A stretch of 64,000 nucleotides of DNA, taken from the NCBI GenBank assembly GCA_037042915.1, contig CM073196.1, positions 4,030,001 to 4,094,000 of the forward strand, given 5' to 3'. How positions within the stretch are numbered: the first letter of the stretch is position 1; each line of letters starts with the position of its first letter. The notes under the pieces are model-generated. The model was not told where the DNA came from and ran no database searches. It worked only from the letters and a program-made list of their open reading frames with translations. Position numbers and translations under genes: made by a program. The stretch comes from Auricularia sp. M13. Lineage: Eukaryota; Basidiomycota; Agaricomycetes; Auriculariales; Auriculariaceae. Below are positions 1 through 10,584 of this stretch, piece after piece.

Positions 1-93
1 AGGGTGCGGCAAGTTCGGCGGTTGCCGTCTCACTCGTTCTCTGCTTTCGACGCGCCACATCAGTTCTCAGCGTTGGAGGCCAGCCCCGGTCGT

Positions 94-1698
94 ATGGCCG
101 TGATCATGGCCACTGCGCGCGGCGCCAGTACGCTCACTCATTCGAGCCAGGATGACATTCGTCGCAGCGGGCTTCGGCTTGACGAAGAAATCTTGGACAA
201 GTTGGATGGCCAGCTGCGCGCTCTCCAGGTCACGCGCGACGAAATTGCACGGGCCATAGCCCAGAGCCAGGCTGCTCTTGATGCCGTCGACAATGAGGTC
301 CGCGATATTACATCACGTCGAGACGACTTGTATGGAACCGTACGGCGGAAACGCGCTGCTCTGGTGCCTCGGCCATTCATGGAAATCCCGGTTGAACTGC
401 TTGGCACCATTTTCGAGCATCTCTGCGTGTATTCCGTCGAGGACTGGACCGAGAATCCGCTGGGCAAACGCAAACTCAACAAGGAACGAATTATCAACGC
501 CTACAATGTAGCGGCCGTCTGTCGACACTGGCGGAACGCTGCATTCGCCGCCCCGGCCATATGGAGCTACATCGGGGTCCATTCCTACTCTCCTCCCAGC
601 GCGGGCAACATTCAGGCCAAGAACCAGCTCGCCGCACGGTGGGCGCGCCTCGTTCAGGGTGTGCGCACGCTGCTCGAGCGCTCACGCGTTGTGCCACTCG
701 ACATTCACATCGACTGGGCCGAAGCGGACGATGTATTGACAAACCAGCACTATCAAACCGTACTGGACCTTCTAGGCGCGCACGCCTGCCGCTGGCGCTC
801 CTTCGAGCTTCGTTGCATCCGCGTCGGCGTGCCGCTCTACTGGCTCGACGTCTTCCGCGCTCCAACACCGCTCCTCGAGGAGCTCAGCATTTTAAGCCAG
901 CAGGATGCAGAGATGGCGTGGAAGCTACCGTACCCGCGTTATCTCCCGGTTGCCCCACGGCTGCAGGCGCTCTATCTTGAGCACTGTCCACTCATTTCTA
1001 CGACGGGACTCCCAGCCCTCACAATGCTCGATATCTGGCTGACGACCCTGCCGGCGGTGCGCGCGTGGGACATTCTCTGCCGCTGCCCGGCCCTCGAAAG
1101 TCTGCTGCTCAGCTGCCGCCCCGTCGAGCTCGACACGCCGCCGCCCGCACCGGTGCATCTGCCCGCGCTCCAGACCCTGGAGATGCACAACTCCGTCGAG
1201 CCACTGTTCGTGGCGCACGGCCGCAACTTCGAGTTCCCCAAGCTGAACGAGCTCTGCCTGTTCGGACACATGGTGACGCCGCTGCGCATGTTCCTGCCCC
1301 AGACCTGCGCGAGCGTGACGTCGCTCGTCGTATTCACCGGCACGCTCGACCTGCCCGCCGCGCAGAGCCTCGCCGCGCTTCGCAGGCTGCAGACCGTCAA
1401 GTTCATCGAATGCGAGCTCGACGACGCGTTCGTCAGCACCATGATTCGCCCGGACGACCCGACGTGGCCCGAGCTGCGGCGTATCGAGCTCGAGAAGGTC
1501 GACATGCGCCCGCCCGATGGGGACGGCTTCGTCCGCCTGCTGCGAGCGAGGAACTTTTCCAACGAGCTCCCATCGACGGATGGCGCGCGTCAGCCTCTGC
1601 CCATCCAGGAGTTTTATCACGATGACCAGTCGCTTCCCAAGTGGATTGCGGCCGAGATCAAGTACATTTTGGAGGTCACCGTCAAGAGGCACGAGTGA
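94..1698 (+). CDS. F-box domain protein with degenerate LRR-like C-terminal half
   Basis: Single uninterrupted reading frame. I chose the ATG at 94 (534 aa); another in-frame ATG follows at 106, and the frame stays open upstream to the window edge from a GTG, so an upstream start or exon is possible. Residues ~30-85 form a short heptad-rich coiled coil, then an F-box begins at ~96 with the core IPVELLGTIFEHL, followed by VCRHWRNAAFAAPAIWS, the usual second half of Agaricomycete F-box domains. The rest has leucine-spaced segments (LPALTMLDIWL, LQTLEMHNS, LRRIELEKVD) like the irregular LRRs of this family. By family knowledge such proteins are substrate adaptors of SCF (Skp1-cullin-F-box) ubiquitin ligases. 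They are hugely expanded in mushrooms and the target cannot be named from sequence. No intron is needed. Confidence 0.85.
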   Translation: MAVIMATARGASTLTHSSQDDIRRSGLRLDEEILDKLDGQLRALQVTRDEIARAIAQSQAALDAVDNEVRDITSRRDDLYGTVRRKRAALVPRPFMEIPVELLGTIFEHLCVYSVEDWTENPLGKRKLNKERIINAYNVAAVCRHWRNAAFAAPAIWSYIGVHSYSPPSAGNIQAKNQLAARWARLVQGVRTLLERSRVVPLDIHIDWAEADDVLTNQHYQTVLDLLGAHACRWRSFELRCIRVGVPLYWLDVFRAPTPLLEELSILSQQDAEMAWKLPYPRYLPVAPRLQALYLEHCPLISTTGLPALTMLDIWLTTLPAVRAWDILCRCPALESLLLSCRPVELDTPPPAPVHLPALQTLEMHNSVEPLFVAHGRNFEFPKLNELCLFGHMVTPLRMFLPQTCASVTSLVVFTGTLDLPAAQSLAALRRLQTVKFIECELDDAFVSTMIRPDDPTWPELRRIELEKVDMRPPDGDGFVRLLRARNFSNELPSTDGARQPLPIQEFYHDDQSLPKWIAAEIKYILEVTVKRHE

Positions 1699-2047
1699 CG
1701 CCGTTCTTGCAGATTCTGTTTTGTTGGTTTACTGTCGTTAAATTTCATAGGCTTGTCGTCCCCTTCCGTGACATATGTATCCATAATACCATGATTTCCC
1801 TGCTTCGTAACCCTTGGTGCAGGACGCACCGTGTTGGCTGGAATCGCCTCTTAGCACTTGTGCGCTTGCTCTGACATAATCTTGGGTCCTTCGAACACAT
1901 CTCACCGCTCAATAACTCAGGGGATACGCACATGCGCAAGACATGTATTCTGGTCGAATTCGGTCCGTACGAGAAGGATGCTTTGGGGGCTACGCTGCTT
2001 CCTGCCGCGTATACAGCTCTAAGCCGGGCACCGCGTCGCTGGTGAGC

Positions 2048-3882
2048 CTAATGCAACGCTCTCTCCCAATATTCCGGCCCTTCACTCGCCCTCCAGTCGC
2101 CAGTCTCGCGGTCGATCTCAAAGTCCCCGTCCTGATAATCCCACCGCTTCTTCAACAACTCCAACAGCTGCTTCCTCAACTCCGGCTCGAGGTTGGCCTG
2201 ACCAGCAGCCAGCGAGCCGACATTGTTGCGCATCAGCGACTCTTCGAACAGGCCTTCCTCGACCGAGCAGCCGCAGTTGAGGACGCCCTGCGGCGCCATG
2301 CCCGCGGCGAACGGCGGCGGGTCGCGGTGGCGCGTGTGCCACAGGCAGGAGGTCAGGCCCAGCGGCCCCGGCGAGAAGAGCATCTTGATGCGCGCGTCCG
2401 TGCGACGGATCATCTGCTCCTGCAGCTCCTCCTCGCGCCCGGGCTCGGTGTTCGGGTACGCGCCCGCCCGGCGCGGCGCAGCCTGCGCGAGTGCGCGCTG
2501 TGCGTCCCGCAGCCGCGCGCCGAGCATCTCCGCGTGCGCGCGCATCCCACCGTCCTCCGACTCGTCCACGTCCACGTCCGCGTCCGCCTCAGCTGGCTGC
2601 AGCCGGGGCGGCGGCCCGGGCGTTTGGGCGCCGCGCGCTGTGCGCCGCGGGCGTGGGCGGGGTGCGGGTGCGGCGCTCTGCATGGACTGCGCTTCCGAGG
2701 GCATGTCGGCCAGGACGTATTCGTCGTCGTCGTCGTCGTCGTCCGCGCGCCCGGCCTCCCCATGCGCGCTGAGCACGCGCTCCCACTCCTCGCGCGCGGC
2801 CTCCAGGCCCGCCCTGAGGCCCTCGTCTCGTGCGCGCTCGGCCTCCAGCGCACTCGTCGCGCGGCGCGCCGCAGCGCGCGCTTTCGCCGCCTCCTCCTCC
2901 GCGTCGCCCTTCTCCCTGGCGAGCCGGTCAATCTCCTGCTGCGCGATGCGCAGCTGCTCGTGCGCGACCTTGAGCTCGTCGCGGTACGCGCGCAGGCTCT
3001 CGACGGCCTGCGCGCGGGAGCGCTCGCGCTCGAGCTCCGCGTCGCGGTGCGCCGCGAGGTGCTTCGCCGCCTCGCGCGCGCGCTTCTCCGCCGCGTCCGC
3101 GCGGCGGCGCTCCGCGGCGAGGTCCGCGCGCATGTCGCGCAGCAGCCGCGTCATCTCGCGGTCGCCGCCGCCCCGGCCGCGCTGCTCGCTGGGGCTCCGC
3201 GCCGTCGCGTCGCGGTACTCCTCGCGCGCGAGGATCTCGTGCAGCCTGTCGATCTCCGCAAACAGGCCCTCGCGCGAGAGCCCGCTTCCGCTGCCCGACC
3301 TGAAGCTGCTTCCGCTGTACTCGTAACCATGCGCGTTGGGGACGGGCGAGGACGCCGCGCGGTTGGGCAGCGGCCGCCCTGAGCCCGAGCCCGATGCGGC
3401 AGAGCTGCCGGGGATCTCGCCCAGGTCCGCATCGTGGTATGGTGTGTGCGTGAAGCGCGTGCTGGGCGAGCGCGAGCGCGGCGGGGGGCCCGGCGCGGAG
3501 CCCAGCTCCGCGAGGAAGCGGTCGCGCACGACCGAGGAGGACGTCCGCAGGCTGCTTGGTGGCCGGCCTTCGATGGCTGCTGCGATTTCCTCGAGCAGCC
3601 GCTCCCGGGACGATGTTGACCGGTCCATGCTTGGTCGACTGTGATGGCTCGATTTCGAGCTGCCCGCCTTCGGGGAGGGCGACTGGGGCTTGACGGCTGG
3701 CTCAGGTTCGTGTTCTGGTTCAGGAGACATCCTGCTAGTGCAGCACGATTGTCAGACAGGATTCCAAAAACACGCTCGATAACGCGCGATGCATACCGTT
3801 TAATCGACGACGCCTTCGGCGTGCCGGCTTCAGCTTGGGCGTCCATAGGTGTATGCGGCCTGGCTTCAGCTTCAGCGTCCAT
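2048..3882 (-). CDS. Coiled-coil protein of unknown function
   Basis: Two-exon model: 3797-3882 (ATG at 3882) and 2048-3731, split by a 65 nt intron with GTATGC donor, CTGAC branch site and CTAGCAG acceptor; 589 aa. Without the first exon, translation could start at an ATG at 3730. The N-terminal ~230 residues are Ser/Pro/Arg-rich and probably disordered. The middle (~240-400) is a long charged coiled coil rich in Glu, Arg and Ala. It is followed by an Asp run encoded by a GAC/GTC trinucleotide stretch near 2718-2740 and a second Pro/Arg-rich linker. The last ~110 residues look folded and end with a WDYQDGDFEID and GPEYWERAL signature that I do not recognise. The architecture fits a cytoskeletal or scaffold protein, but no function can be assigned. 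A 479 aa frame on the opposite strand is a shadow of it. Confidence 0.75.
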
Positions 3883-4708
3883 GAATGCACAGTAGGGTGT
3901 GTGTGATACTGGTGTGTGGGGGAGAGGGAATGCGGGGAACGTGGCTCGCGCGAGGCGCATGCCGTCTACTTATGACGCCCTGCAACGTGCCTGTATTGTT
4001 TTGGGTGGACGCCGTCTTGAGCTGGACGACTCTGTTTGACTATAAAGGAAGCCTGGGGATGACCGAGATGCCCCTGATTAGAGATCCATGTAAGGACGGA
4101 GGGGAGGTTGCGACAGCGCAGCGGAGGAATGCTCACGTGCTGTGTCCGACCGTCGACTCCTTGGGAGTTGCGAAGTGCCAGGCGATGTGCTCGCAGACGG
4201 CGTGTCCACGGTGGCTTGTGACTCGAGCAACAGATCGATGTATCTCTGCATGAACGTGTCGTTGTTCAGGATCGGCCGCGACTGCCAGAACGTGTTTTGG
4301 CCGTGGTTTTCCTAGACGATGGTCTAATACAGCGACTCCTCTTCCCGGTGGAGCGGCGAGGAGTCGCTACATAGTGTATCCTTGTCGTCCAGACACTGCG
4401 CATCACCGAATTCGAACGACGACATAGACCATTTGGCGGGGTGACCGACCCTGTGCGTCGAGGCAGGGCATGTCGGTCCCGTGTCAGCCATATATATCAG
4501 CGAGGTCGAGCGCGTTAACTGATAGGTAAAGGAAGTAATTGCTGGAGGCAAGGAAAATAACGCCTCTTCAATGCAAACGGGAGGTGTGTGGTGTACTGGG
4601 AAGAAGTTCCATTGACAAAAAAAGTTGCAAAGCAGAAACATCGAAATATACACTGAAAATCGGCTTCAGAAATTCGATGCAGAAAGGACGGACAGCCAAG
4701 AAACGCAC
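3883..4708. other. Intergenic stretch, no supported gene
   Basis: This stretch separates the 5' end of the coiled-coil gene from the 3' end of the uS13m gene. A 109-codon frame on the minus strand (4324-4653) and a 122-codon frame on the plus strand lack codon bias, motifs and plausible splice partners. I see only probable promoter DNA for the coiled-coil gene. Confidence 0.5.
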
Positions 4709-5274
4709 TTATGCCCTCCGCTCAATACGGTTGAGCTTCCTAGCAGTAACAGCATTATTCCGCGTATTCTGCCCTCTGACCGGCAAGCCCGTGGCATGCC
4801 GCCGGCCGACATAACTCCCAATATTCTTGTGGTGCGCAATGTTGTCGCGCATGGTGCGCCGCAGCTCGCCCTCGAAGCGCATATTGCGCAGCGTGTCCTC
4901 GGGTGTCTCGGGCGTGACTGGGTACGGCGGCAGGCTGGTGCCGGGCGGCGGCGGCTGGTAGTCCGGCGCGGCGCGCGGGAAGGACGGGAGCGGCGCGCTG
5001 GTCTGCGGGGCGGCGAGGAAGGACTGCAGGCCGACGACCTGCTGCTGCGAGAGCTGGCTCACTTTGAGCTTGGAGTGGATCTGGAAGCGCGCGCAGATGC
5101 GTTTGGAGACGACGGGCCCGACGCCGTAGAACCGTTGCAGCGCGAACTGGCGAAATAAATAAATAAATAAAAAAAGTGCGTAAATTGCGTGTACATTTTT
5201 ATTGAAATAGACATTTGAAGGCTTACATGTACACAGTGCGCGTCGGGCAGCAGCGTGCCCAGGATGAACACCAT
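4709..5274 (-). CDS. Mitochondrial small-subunit ribosomal protein uS13m
   Basis: Two exons: 5227-5274 (16 codons, MVFILGTLLPDAHCVH) and 4709-5146, joined across an 80 nt intron with a GTAAGC donor and CCAG acceptor; 161 aa. Exon 2 opens with FALQRFYGVGPVVSKRICAR, the helix-turn-helix start of S13. The protein ends with the S13 signature: RRTMRDNIAHHKNIGSYVG, then GLPVRGQNTRNNA and the KLNRIERR tail. By family knowledge it sits in the head of the mitoribosomal small subunit and contacts tRNA and the large subunit. About 45 extra Pro-rich residues lie between the two conserved blocks, making it longer than bacterial S13 (~120 aa). The intron contains an (ATAA)n run. The gene is divergent from the XAP5 gene. 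Confidence 0.93.
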
Positions 5275-5387
5275 GCTGTGTTTCGGGACGCGAAACGACG
5301 AGAGGAAGAGGTGCTGTCGGCTGCGCCCGGCGACGCGACGCACCTTGGCCTTCTACTTTCTCCGTACTTTCAACTTCAGCAACTACA
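5275..5387. promoter_or_regulatory. Short shared divergent promoter (uS13m / XAP5)
   Basis: Only 113 bp separate the start codons of the divergently read uS13m gene (minus, ATG at 5274) and XAP5 gene (plus, ATG at 5388). Both 5' UTRs and core promoters must lie in or overlap this interval. A pyrimidine-rich tract (TTCTACTTTCTCCG) precedes the XAP5 start, as is common before fungal start sites. Co-regulation is an inference from spacing only. Confidence 0.55.
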
Positions 5388-6735
5388 ATGGCGTCAAATG
5401 GACAGGAGAAGCTGCGTCAGGTGGCTCTGGAGAAGCAGCGCAAGGAACTGCAGGTCCGTAACGCGTTATTTCTTCAGAATGAGCAATACACTGAATAGTA
5501 ACATAGGTCCGTAATATAACACGCAGTATTATTATTACTGTATTAATAAATTCAACAATTGCATCCCAGGACGAATTCGAGCGCAAGAAAGCAGCGCTGA
5601 TCCAGGAGACGGAGAAAGCGCGTCCGTCGGCGCAGCGGTTCGTCGGCCAGAACGACTCGGTCGAGGACACGCTCAAGCAGTCGACTATCGGTCTTGTACA
5701 TCTCGAAGACTTTATGCAACGGCGCAAGGAGCTGGAGGAGGCCAAGGCGCGCGAAGCTGCAAGGACGGACGAACTCAAGTGCGTATTATTCGGGGTGTTC
5801 ACAGCATAGGTTGCTGCCTGGCTGCGATACCGCGCTTTGTCCACTATATGGCAAATGCTAACGGTTGTAGCACATCCCTGACGATATAGGGAAGAGAAGC
5901 GCGTCAAGAAGCGAAAGAAGACTGCCGCTGTCAAGTCCAAGCTGTCCTTTGCAGACGACGACGGCGATGCGCCAGAGAACGACGAGGAGGAAGAAAGTGG
6001 GTTAAACATCCCATCATGTTGTTGCTCATCTTCACCGAGAACACTAACCAAACTACCCTGCAGACCGCAAGCGCGCGAAACTGGGCAAGAACCCCACGGT
6101 GGACACCTCCTTCCTTCCCGACCGCGAGCGCGAAGAGCAGGAGCGACGCGAGCGCGAGGAGCTGCGGCAGGAGTGGCTGAAGAAGCAGGAGATGATGAAG
6201 GACGAGGACATCGAGATCACGTACAGCTTCTGGGACGGGAGCGGGCACCGCAAGACCGTCATGGTGCGCTTTCTCTTTGCGGCCGTGCTGTCTGCTCGCT
6301 CACATCTGCATAGTGCAAAAAGGGCCACGACATCGCGACGTTCCTCGACCGCTGCCGACAGCAGATTCCCGAGCTGCGCGGCGTGAGCGTCGACAACCTC
6401 ATGTACATCAAGGAGGACCTCATCATCCCGCACGTATGTTCATTCCCTAGTTCTTCAGCGCGCCGTTAGCTGACTGCGCTCGATTTCAATTGCAGCATTA
6501 CACGTTCTACGACTTCATCGTGAACAAGGCGCGCGGCAAGTCCGGGCCTTTGTTCAACTTTGACGTGCACGACGACGTGCGGCTGCTGGCGGACGCGACG
6601 GTCGAGAAGAACGAGTCGCACGCGGGCAAGGTCGTCGAGCGCAGCTGGTACCAGAAGAACAAGCATATCTTCCCCGCGAGCCGCTGGGAGGTGTTTGACG
6701 CGCAGAAGAACTACGGCAAGTACACCATTGCCTAA
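5388..6735 (+). CDS. XAP5/FAM50 family nuclear protein
   Basis: Six exons: 5388-5453, 5570-5778, 5890-5996, 6064-6263, 6314-6433, 6496-6735; 313 aa, phases consistent throughout. The N-terminal half is charged and helical, with runs of Lys/Arg and an acidic [14 protein letters not shown] patch beside basic KKRKK (nuclear localisation likely). The C-terminal half is the XAP5 domain: [14 protein letters not shown], the [12 protein letters not shown] block, [40 protein letters not shown] and [22 protein letters not shown]50/XAP5 proteins are conserved from plants to animals and associate with spliceosomal and transcription complexes in the nucleus. The first intron has a weak donor (GTCCGT); the rest are standard. 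It is divergently paired with uS13m. Confidence 0.95.
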
Positions 6736-7045
6736 CACGTTCAACATCTGGCAACTTGTGTGTATCCTCATTCTATCTAATGCCATGTCTGCCTTTGTAT
6801 ATGTACCTGGCCAGTTCCTTTTGTCGATTGACAATAGCAACCGATCGGTTCAGTGGCAACTGAACAACGCGCCGGCGATATCCGCGCTCTCTCCTCCCGC
6901 GCTGCCCGTGCACAATCGTCATTCCCGTTTATCACATTTTCTTTTGTCGTTCCTTACCGTACCCTCATACATCAACGCCCTCATCATCACAACACTGCGG
7001 GCCCATATTCCGCAAAACATCTACATACAGTAAACATTCAGCATC

Positions 7046-8656
7046 ATGGCGCAAGCGCAGGACTCTGCGCTGCGTGGCGAGAACACGATCCGACTTGCAA
7101 AGGCGCGTGGCCGGCATCCCAAGCCCGCTGTTCTAACTTTACTTTATTAGTGCACAGAAGACGACGAGCTGAGCGCGAACCGCGAGCTGGCGCGCGCGCA
7201 CGGGGCGGTGGGCGACCGCGTCGTGCTGGTCAACGCGGTCAGCGCGCGGCTGCGCGCGATGCTCTCCGAGGCGCGCATTGGCGCCTCGGGCACGATCACC
7301 CACACCGCGCTCAAGGACAAGGAGAAGGGCAGGGAGAAGGCCCTGGCGCGCCTGCCGAACGGCTTTGCCAATGTGCGTACATACCAGGCATTTTCAAAGC
7401 GAAGTTATATTGACCATTGACTATTTCTTTTCCTTTTTGTATGCGCGTTATATTACAACCCTGGCTACGCTCGCTCTGCACTCAAAGAACCCGCCAGCGT
7501 GGCTGGACGAGCGCGCGCCGGGCTGGGCGCTGCGCGGCTGGCCGGACGGCCTCCCGCTGAACAAACCGATCTCGGCGTGGTCGAGCCCGCAGCTGTACAG
7601 CGTGCTCGCGATGCTGCTGCAGGCGCGCATCGTGCTCGCGCACCCGTCGCTCACGCCCGACGGGCCGATCCGCGCGCCGCAGGACGTCGAGCCGCCGCGC
7701 GCGCGCCCGCGGCGCTCGGGCTCCGCCGCGCCGAGCGTCGCGCCGGAGAGCGACAACGACGAGAGCGAGGTGCTCGGCCTGCTCGAGCCCACGCTCGCCG
7801 ACGTGCGCGGCGCGTCGCCCGGCGCGCTGAGCGTGCCCACCGACGCGGGCAGCGCGACCATCCCGCCCAACTCGCCGCGCGCGCCGGACGACGACGCGGA
7901 GATGGACCGCACGACGATTGCTGCCAGCGCGTCGCCGCAGAACTCGAAGGGCAAGGGCAAGGCGCGCGCGAAGCAGCCCGTCAGGGCGCGCATGAAGGCC
8001 AAGGTGGCGCCGCAGCCGCGCGCGGCGCCCGTCATACGCGTCGGGGACGGCGCGGAGAGCGAGGCGGCCGACTCGGATTCGGACGGCGGCCGCGCGTCGC
8101 CCAGCGAGGAGAGCGAGGAGAGCGACGACGAGCAGAGCGACGAGGAGGAGGAGGAGGAGGAGCAGGAGCAGGAGGAGACGCCCGAGCCGCCGTCGCCCGC
8201 GGCGTCAAAGTCCAAGCCGCCGTCGCCAGCCAAGTCCACGGCGTCGAAACGCGAACGGCCTGCGGACGACGCTGCAGAGGGCCCGCCGGCAAAGAAGCAC
8301 AGGCGGTCGCGCTCTGGTATCGACGCCGAGGAGAAGGCGCGGCTTGCTGAGGAGAAGAAGCGTTTACGCGAGGAGGAGCGGCAGCGGAAGAAGGAGGCGA
8401 AGGAGGCGGAGCGCAAGGCGAAGCTCGAGCGGCGCGCTATGAAGGAGGCGGCCAAGGAGGCTGAGGCACTGGCGAAAGAGGACCGCGAGCGGCGGCATGT
8501 CGAGGTGCGTCCATTGTTCACCTTTAGCATTTCCTCCTGTTGCTAATTGCGATCTTCCATCTGCAGGAGATGAAAGAGTCCCGGAAGCGCATGAGCGTCG
8601 CCCCCTCCGAAGCGGGGAGCGAAGAGCGCGAGAGCAAGCGCAGGAAACTCAAGTGA
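7046..8656 (+). CDS. Unrecognised protein with charged C-terminal half; first intron is GC-AG
   Basis: Four exons: 7046-7102, 7151-7372, 7488-8504, 8567-8656; 461 aa. The N-terminal ~180 residues look folded (DRVVLVNAVSARLRAML, then WALRGWPDGLPLNKPIS and LYSVLAMLLQARIVL). The rest is disordered: Pro/Arg/Ala-rich, then a Glu run at about 8145-8180, a Ser/Pro/Lys segment, and a long Glu/Lys/Arg single helix before the basic end SKRRKLK, suggesting a nuclear protein. I do not recognise the family. Intron 1 (48 nt, CTAAC branch site, TTATTAG acceptor) starts with GC, not GT. The decayed copy at 11133-12790 has GT at the matching place, which supports the junction. Possible function: chromatin or transcription-associated, inference only. 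Confidence 0.75.
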
Positions 8657-9235
8657 CGTTGGATCTTGGACATGGATATCTTGACTTTGACTCCGGCTTT
8701 TGGCTTCTGGATGCTGGATGCAGACACTGTGGATTTATCTCGTAGCATATGATATGCTTTATACGGCTTGCTCGCGCACACGGGAATTGCTTAATAACCG
8801 GTACTCGATGCGGTTGAAGGTCGCCTGGGAGGGCACAGCACGAGAGGGATTCACGAACGAGCACGTAGACCTTCGAAAGGGGTACTGCCAGCAGGACAGC
8901 AGAATCGTCTTGATAAAAATTTTCAAGTCTGGTTGACACGATGGCGCGCGTGAGCGGTCGCGCCAGAAATATCACCGGTCCTCAAGAAGTTCAGAATTCG
9001 AAGTCGATAGTAAGGCACGCTGCCAATTTCACCAGCCCATTTTGGGCGATGCCATTGTTCGTGTCGAACTCGCGCAGTCCTAATATTGTTCTTGAGGTGA
9101 CTTCGTCACGCCGAACCAGTGTTGGCCCGGGAAGCACGATGAACGCATCTGCATATACACATCGCGGCGGAGGTCACGCTGCAGATTCGCTGCTGCAGCG
9201 GGGGCAACGATGGGTGCCAGGCGGCACTAGTACTC
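8657..9235. other. Intergenic stretch after the charged-protein gene
   Basis: This holds the 3' UTR of the preceding gene. Part of it, around 8745-8780, is echoed after the decayed copy near 12760-12790. A 144-codon open frame starting at 8941 has no recognisable feature and runs into antisense transcription-factor debris, so I do not call it. Confidence 0.5.
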
Positions 9236-9460
9236 GCTGCCGTGAAGCGCGAAAAGCAGGAGCAATACTACGAATTAAGCAATTGAAGTGTATATTTCGC
9301 AATTACTACATACCACGGCGGCTGGGTGGGCACAAAAACCGCGTTGCGTTGCAGGAGGCAGACCCACGGTGGTAGCAAATTCTCACGGCTATGGCGGCCG
9401 CACGAGCTTGTCTGGTAGTAGGGTGTTGACACCCAGGACCTCCTACACGGCGTTGGAACC
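9236..9460 (-). pseudogene. Fragment of a Zn2Cys6 transcription factor (C-terminal part)
   Basis: On the minus strand this region matches the exon 12/exon 13 junction area of the factor at 45804-49019. CTCCTGCAACGCAACGCGGT is shared (encoding LLQRNAVF), preceded by ACAAGCTCGTGCG (DKLVR) and followed by a diverged intron and a TATTGCTCCTGC start of the next exon. Relative to the intact gene there is a deletion of roughly 30 bp before the LLQRNAVF block, and the frame is lost. Retention of intron-like sequence shows a DNA-level duplication. No promoter or zinc-cluster exon is attached, so it is debris of a host gene. Confidence 0.6.
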
Positions 9461-9884
9461 ACTGTGCGCCTGGACGGCGAAGAAACGATAACCGTCGGTT
9501 GTGCTGGTGTGCAAGCTGAGATGAAGCTGGCCACGTCGTCATCGAAGAGTTTGGCACCTACACATCCAATAGAAGGTTAAATGGGAATAGGAATGTGAGT
9601 CAAATACTGCAGTCTTCGAAGATACAACGAGGAGGAACGAGTCAGCTTGAAAATGCTCAGAGCCAGTATGCCCGCACTGACTGCACGGACCGAAGGGGCC
9701 GTATTCAAGTAACATGTGCATCAATATGCTTAGGGCGGGAAGGACTCGGACGAGCGCATAGCATATGCAGCCTCGCAGCGGGAAGCGTTCGGCGGCCCAC
9801 GGTAAGTTATAGCATTATGATTGAGCATGGTCGCCGGTGGTTGGACGCCGGTCTGTGCCGTGTCATTACTTGTTGCCCGCCACT

Positions 9885-10550
9885 ATGGCTACGCCGCAGA
9901 CCTCCCACATACCGCCGCTCGCGGATATTACGCCGAGCTACGGTGCTACCTCCTCGTCTTCTACCCTACCTCTGTGTGGCCCCGCCCGCAGCGATTGTGT
10001 CGCTCTATCTCCTGCGCCGGAGCCGGCATGGCGTGCCCGTTTACGCCTTGACCAAAGTCCGAGCATACTGCTGGCTAGCCCGAGGGCCCCCTTCAAGCGT
10101 TCGCGTTCGTATTCTGAGACGTCTTCAAGTTCTGCTCGGCTTGAGAACCTCGCCCAGCCGTTTGTCGTCGAACAGCTCCAGAATCTTCCGGATCCTGTGA
10201 CGACGCACTGTCTCCTGATGTTGTATGGGCATACCCTCGCTTTTCTGAGAGAACTTCCGGACGACAGCCGCGATAGCCAGGCCCGTCTGCTGCAGTCCAT
10301 CGTTGGCATCGTTCGCCTGCGCGGCTTGGCATGCACCTACGGCTTCAATGGAATGACACTGGAGCAATTTTGTGCGGTTGTGCGGCAGGATGACGCTCTG
10401 TCAGCCGCCCTACGAGTCGCTTTCGAATCCAGCTATGGTGTCTATCCCTACGTGTTGATCCTGATCGTTCGCTTCGGTGCGTTGCTGCGATTCTGTGGTC
10501 ATAAAGAGTTATTGACACCCTGCAGTTTGCCTGCGCCCGCCGAATTATAA
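9885..10550 (+). CDS. Unknown protein carrying a ~90-residue tandemly duplicated domain, copy 1
   Basis: Open frame from an ATG at 9885 (221 codons if unspliced). The first ~75 residues are Ser/Pro-rich and disordered. From about residue 80 there is a helical domain: AQPFVVEQLQNLPDP, a Leu-rich stretch, QSIVGIVRLRGLACTYGF and LEQFCAVVRQDDALSAALR. The same pattern recurs in the next frame (10585 on) and weakly at 55337-55566, so it is a real protein family. After about 10435 the frame loses similarity and a possible donor (ATG|GTGTCT) and acceptor (CCTGCAG at ~10525) suggest a downstream exon; the 3' end is uncertain. I do not recognise the family. Confidence 0.5.
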   Translation: MATPQTSHIPPLADITPSYGATSSSSTLPLCGPARSDCVALSPAPEPAWRARLRLDQSPSILLASPRAPFKRSRSYSETSSSSARLENLAQPFVVEQLQNLPDPVTTHCLLMLYGHTLAFLRELPDDSRDSQARLLQSIVGIVRLRGLACTYGFNGMTLEQFCAVVRQDDALSAALRVAFESSYGVYPYVLILIVRFGALLRFCGHKELLTPCSLPAPAEL

Positions 10551-10584
10551 ATCGCCTAAGAGCGTCCATTTTGCACCAGAACCC

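Noticed and set aside
1943-3382. 479-codon plus-strand open frame
   Set aside because: It is an Arg/Ala-rich shadow of the minus-strand coiled-coil gene in GC-rich DNA; no motifs, and the minus frame explains codon bias and splicing.
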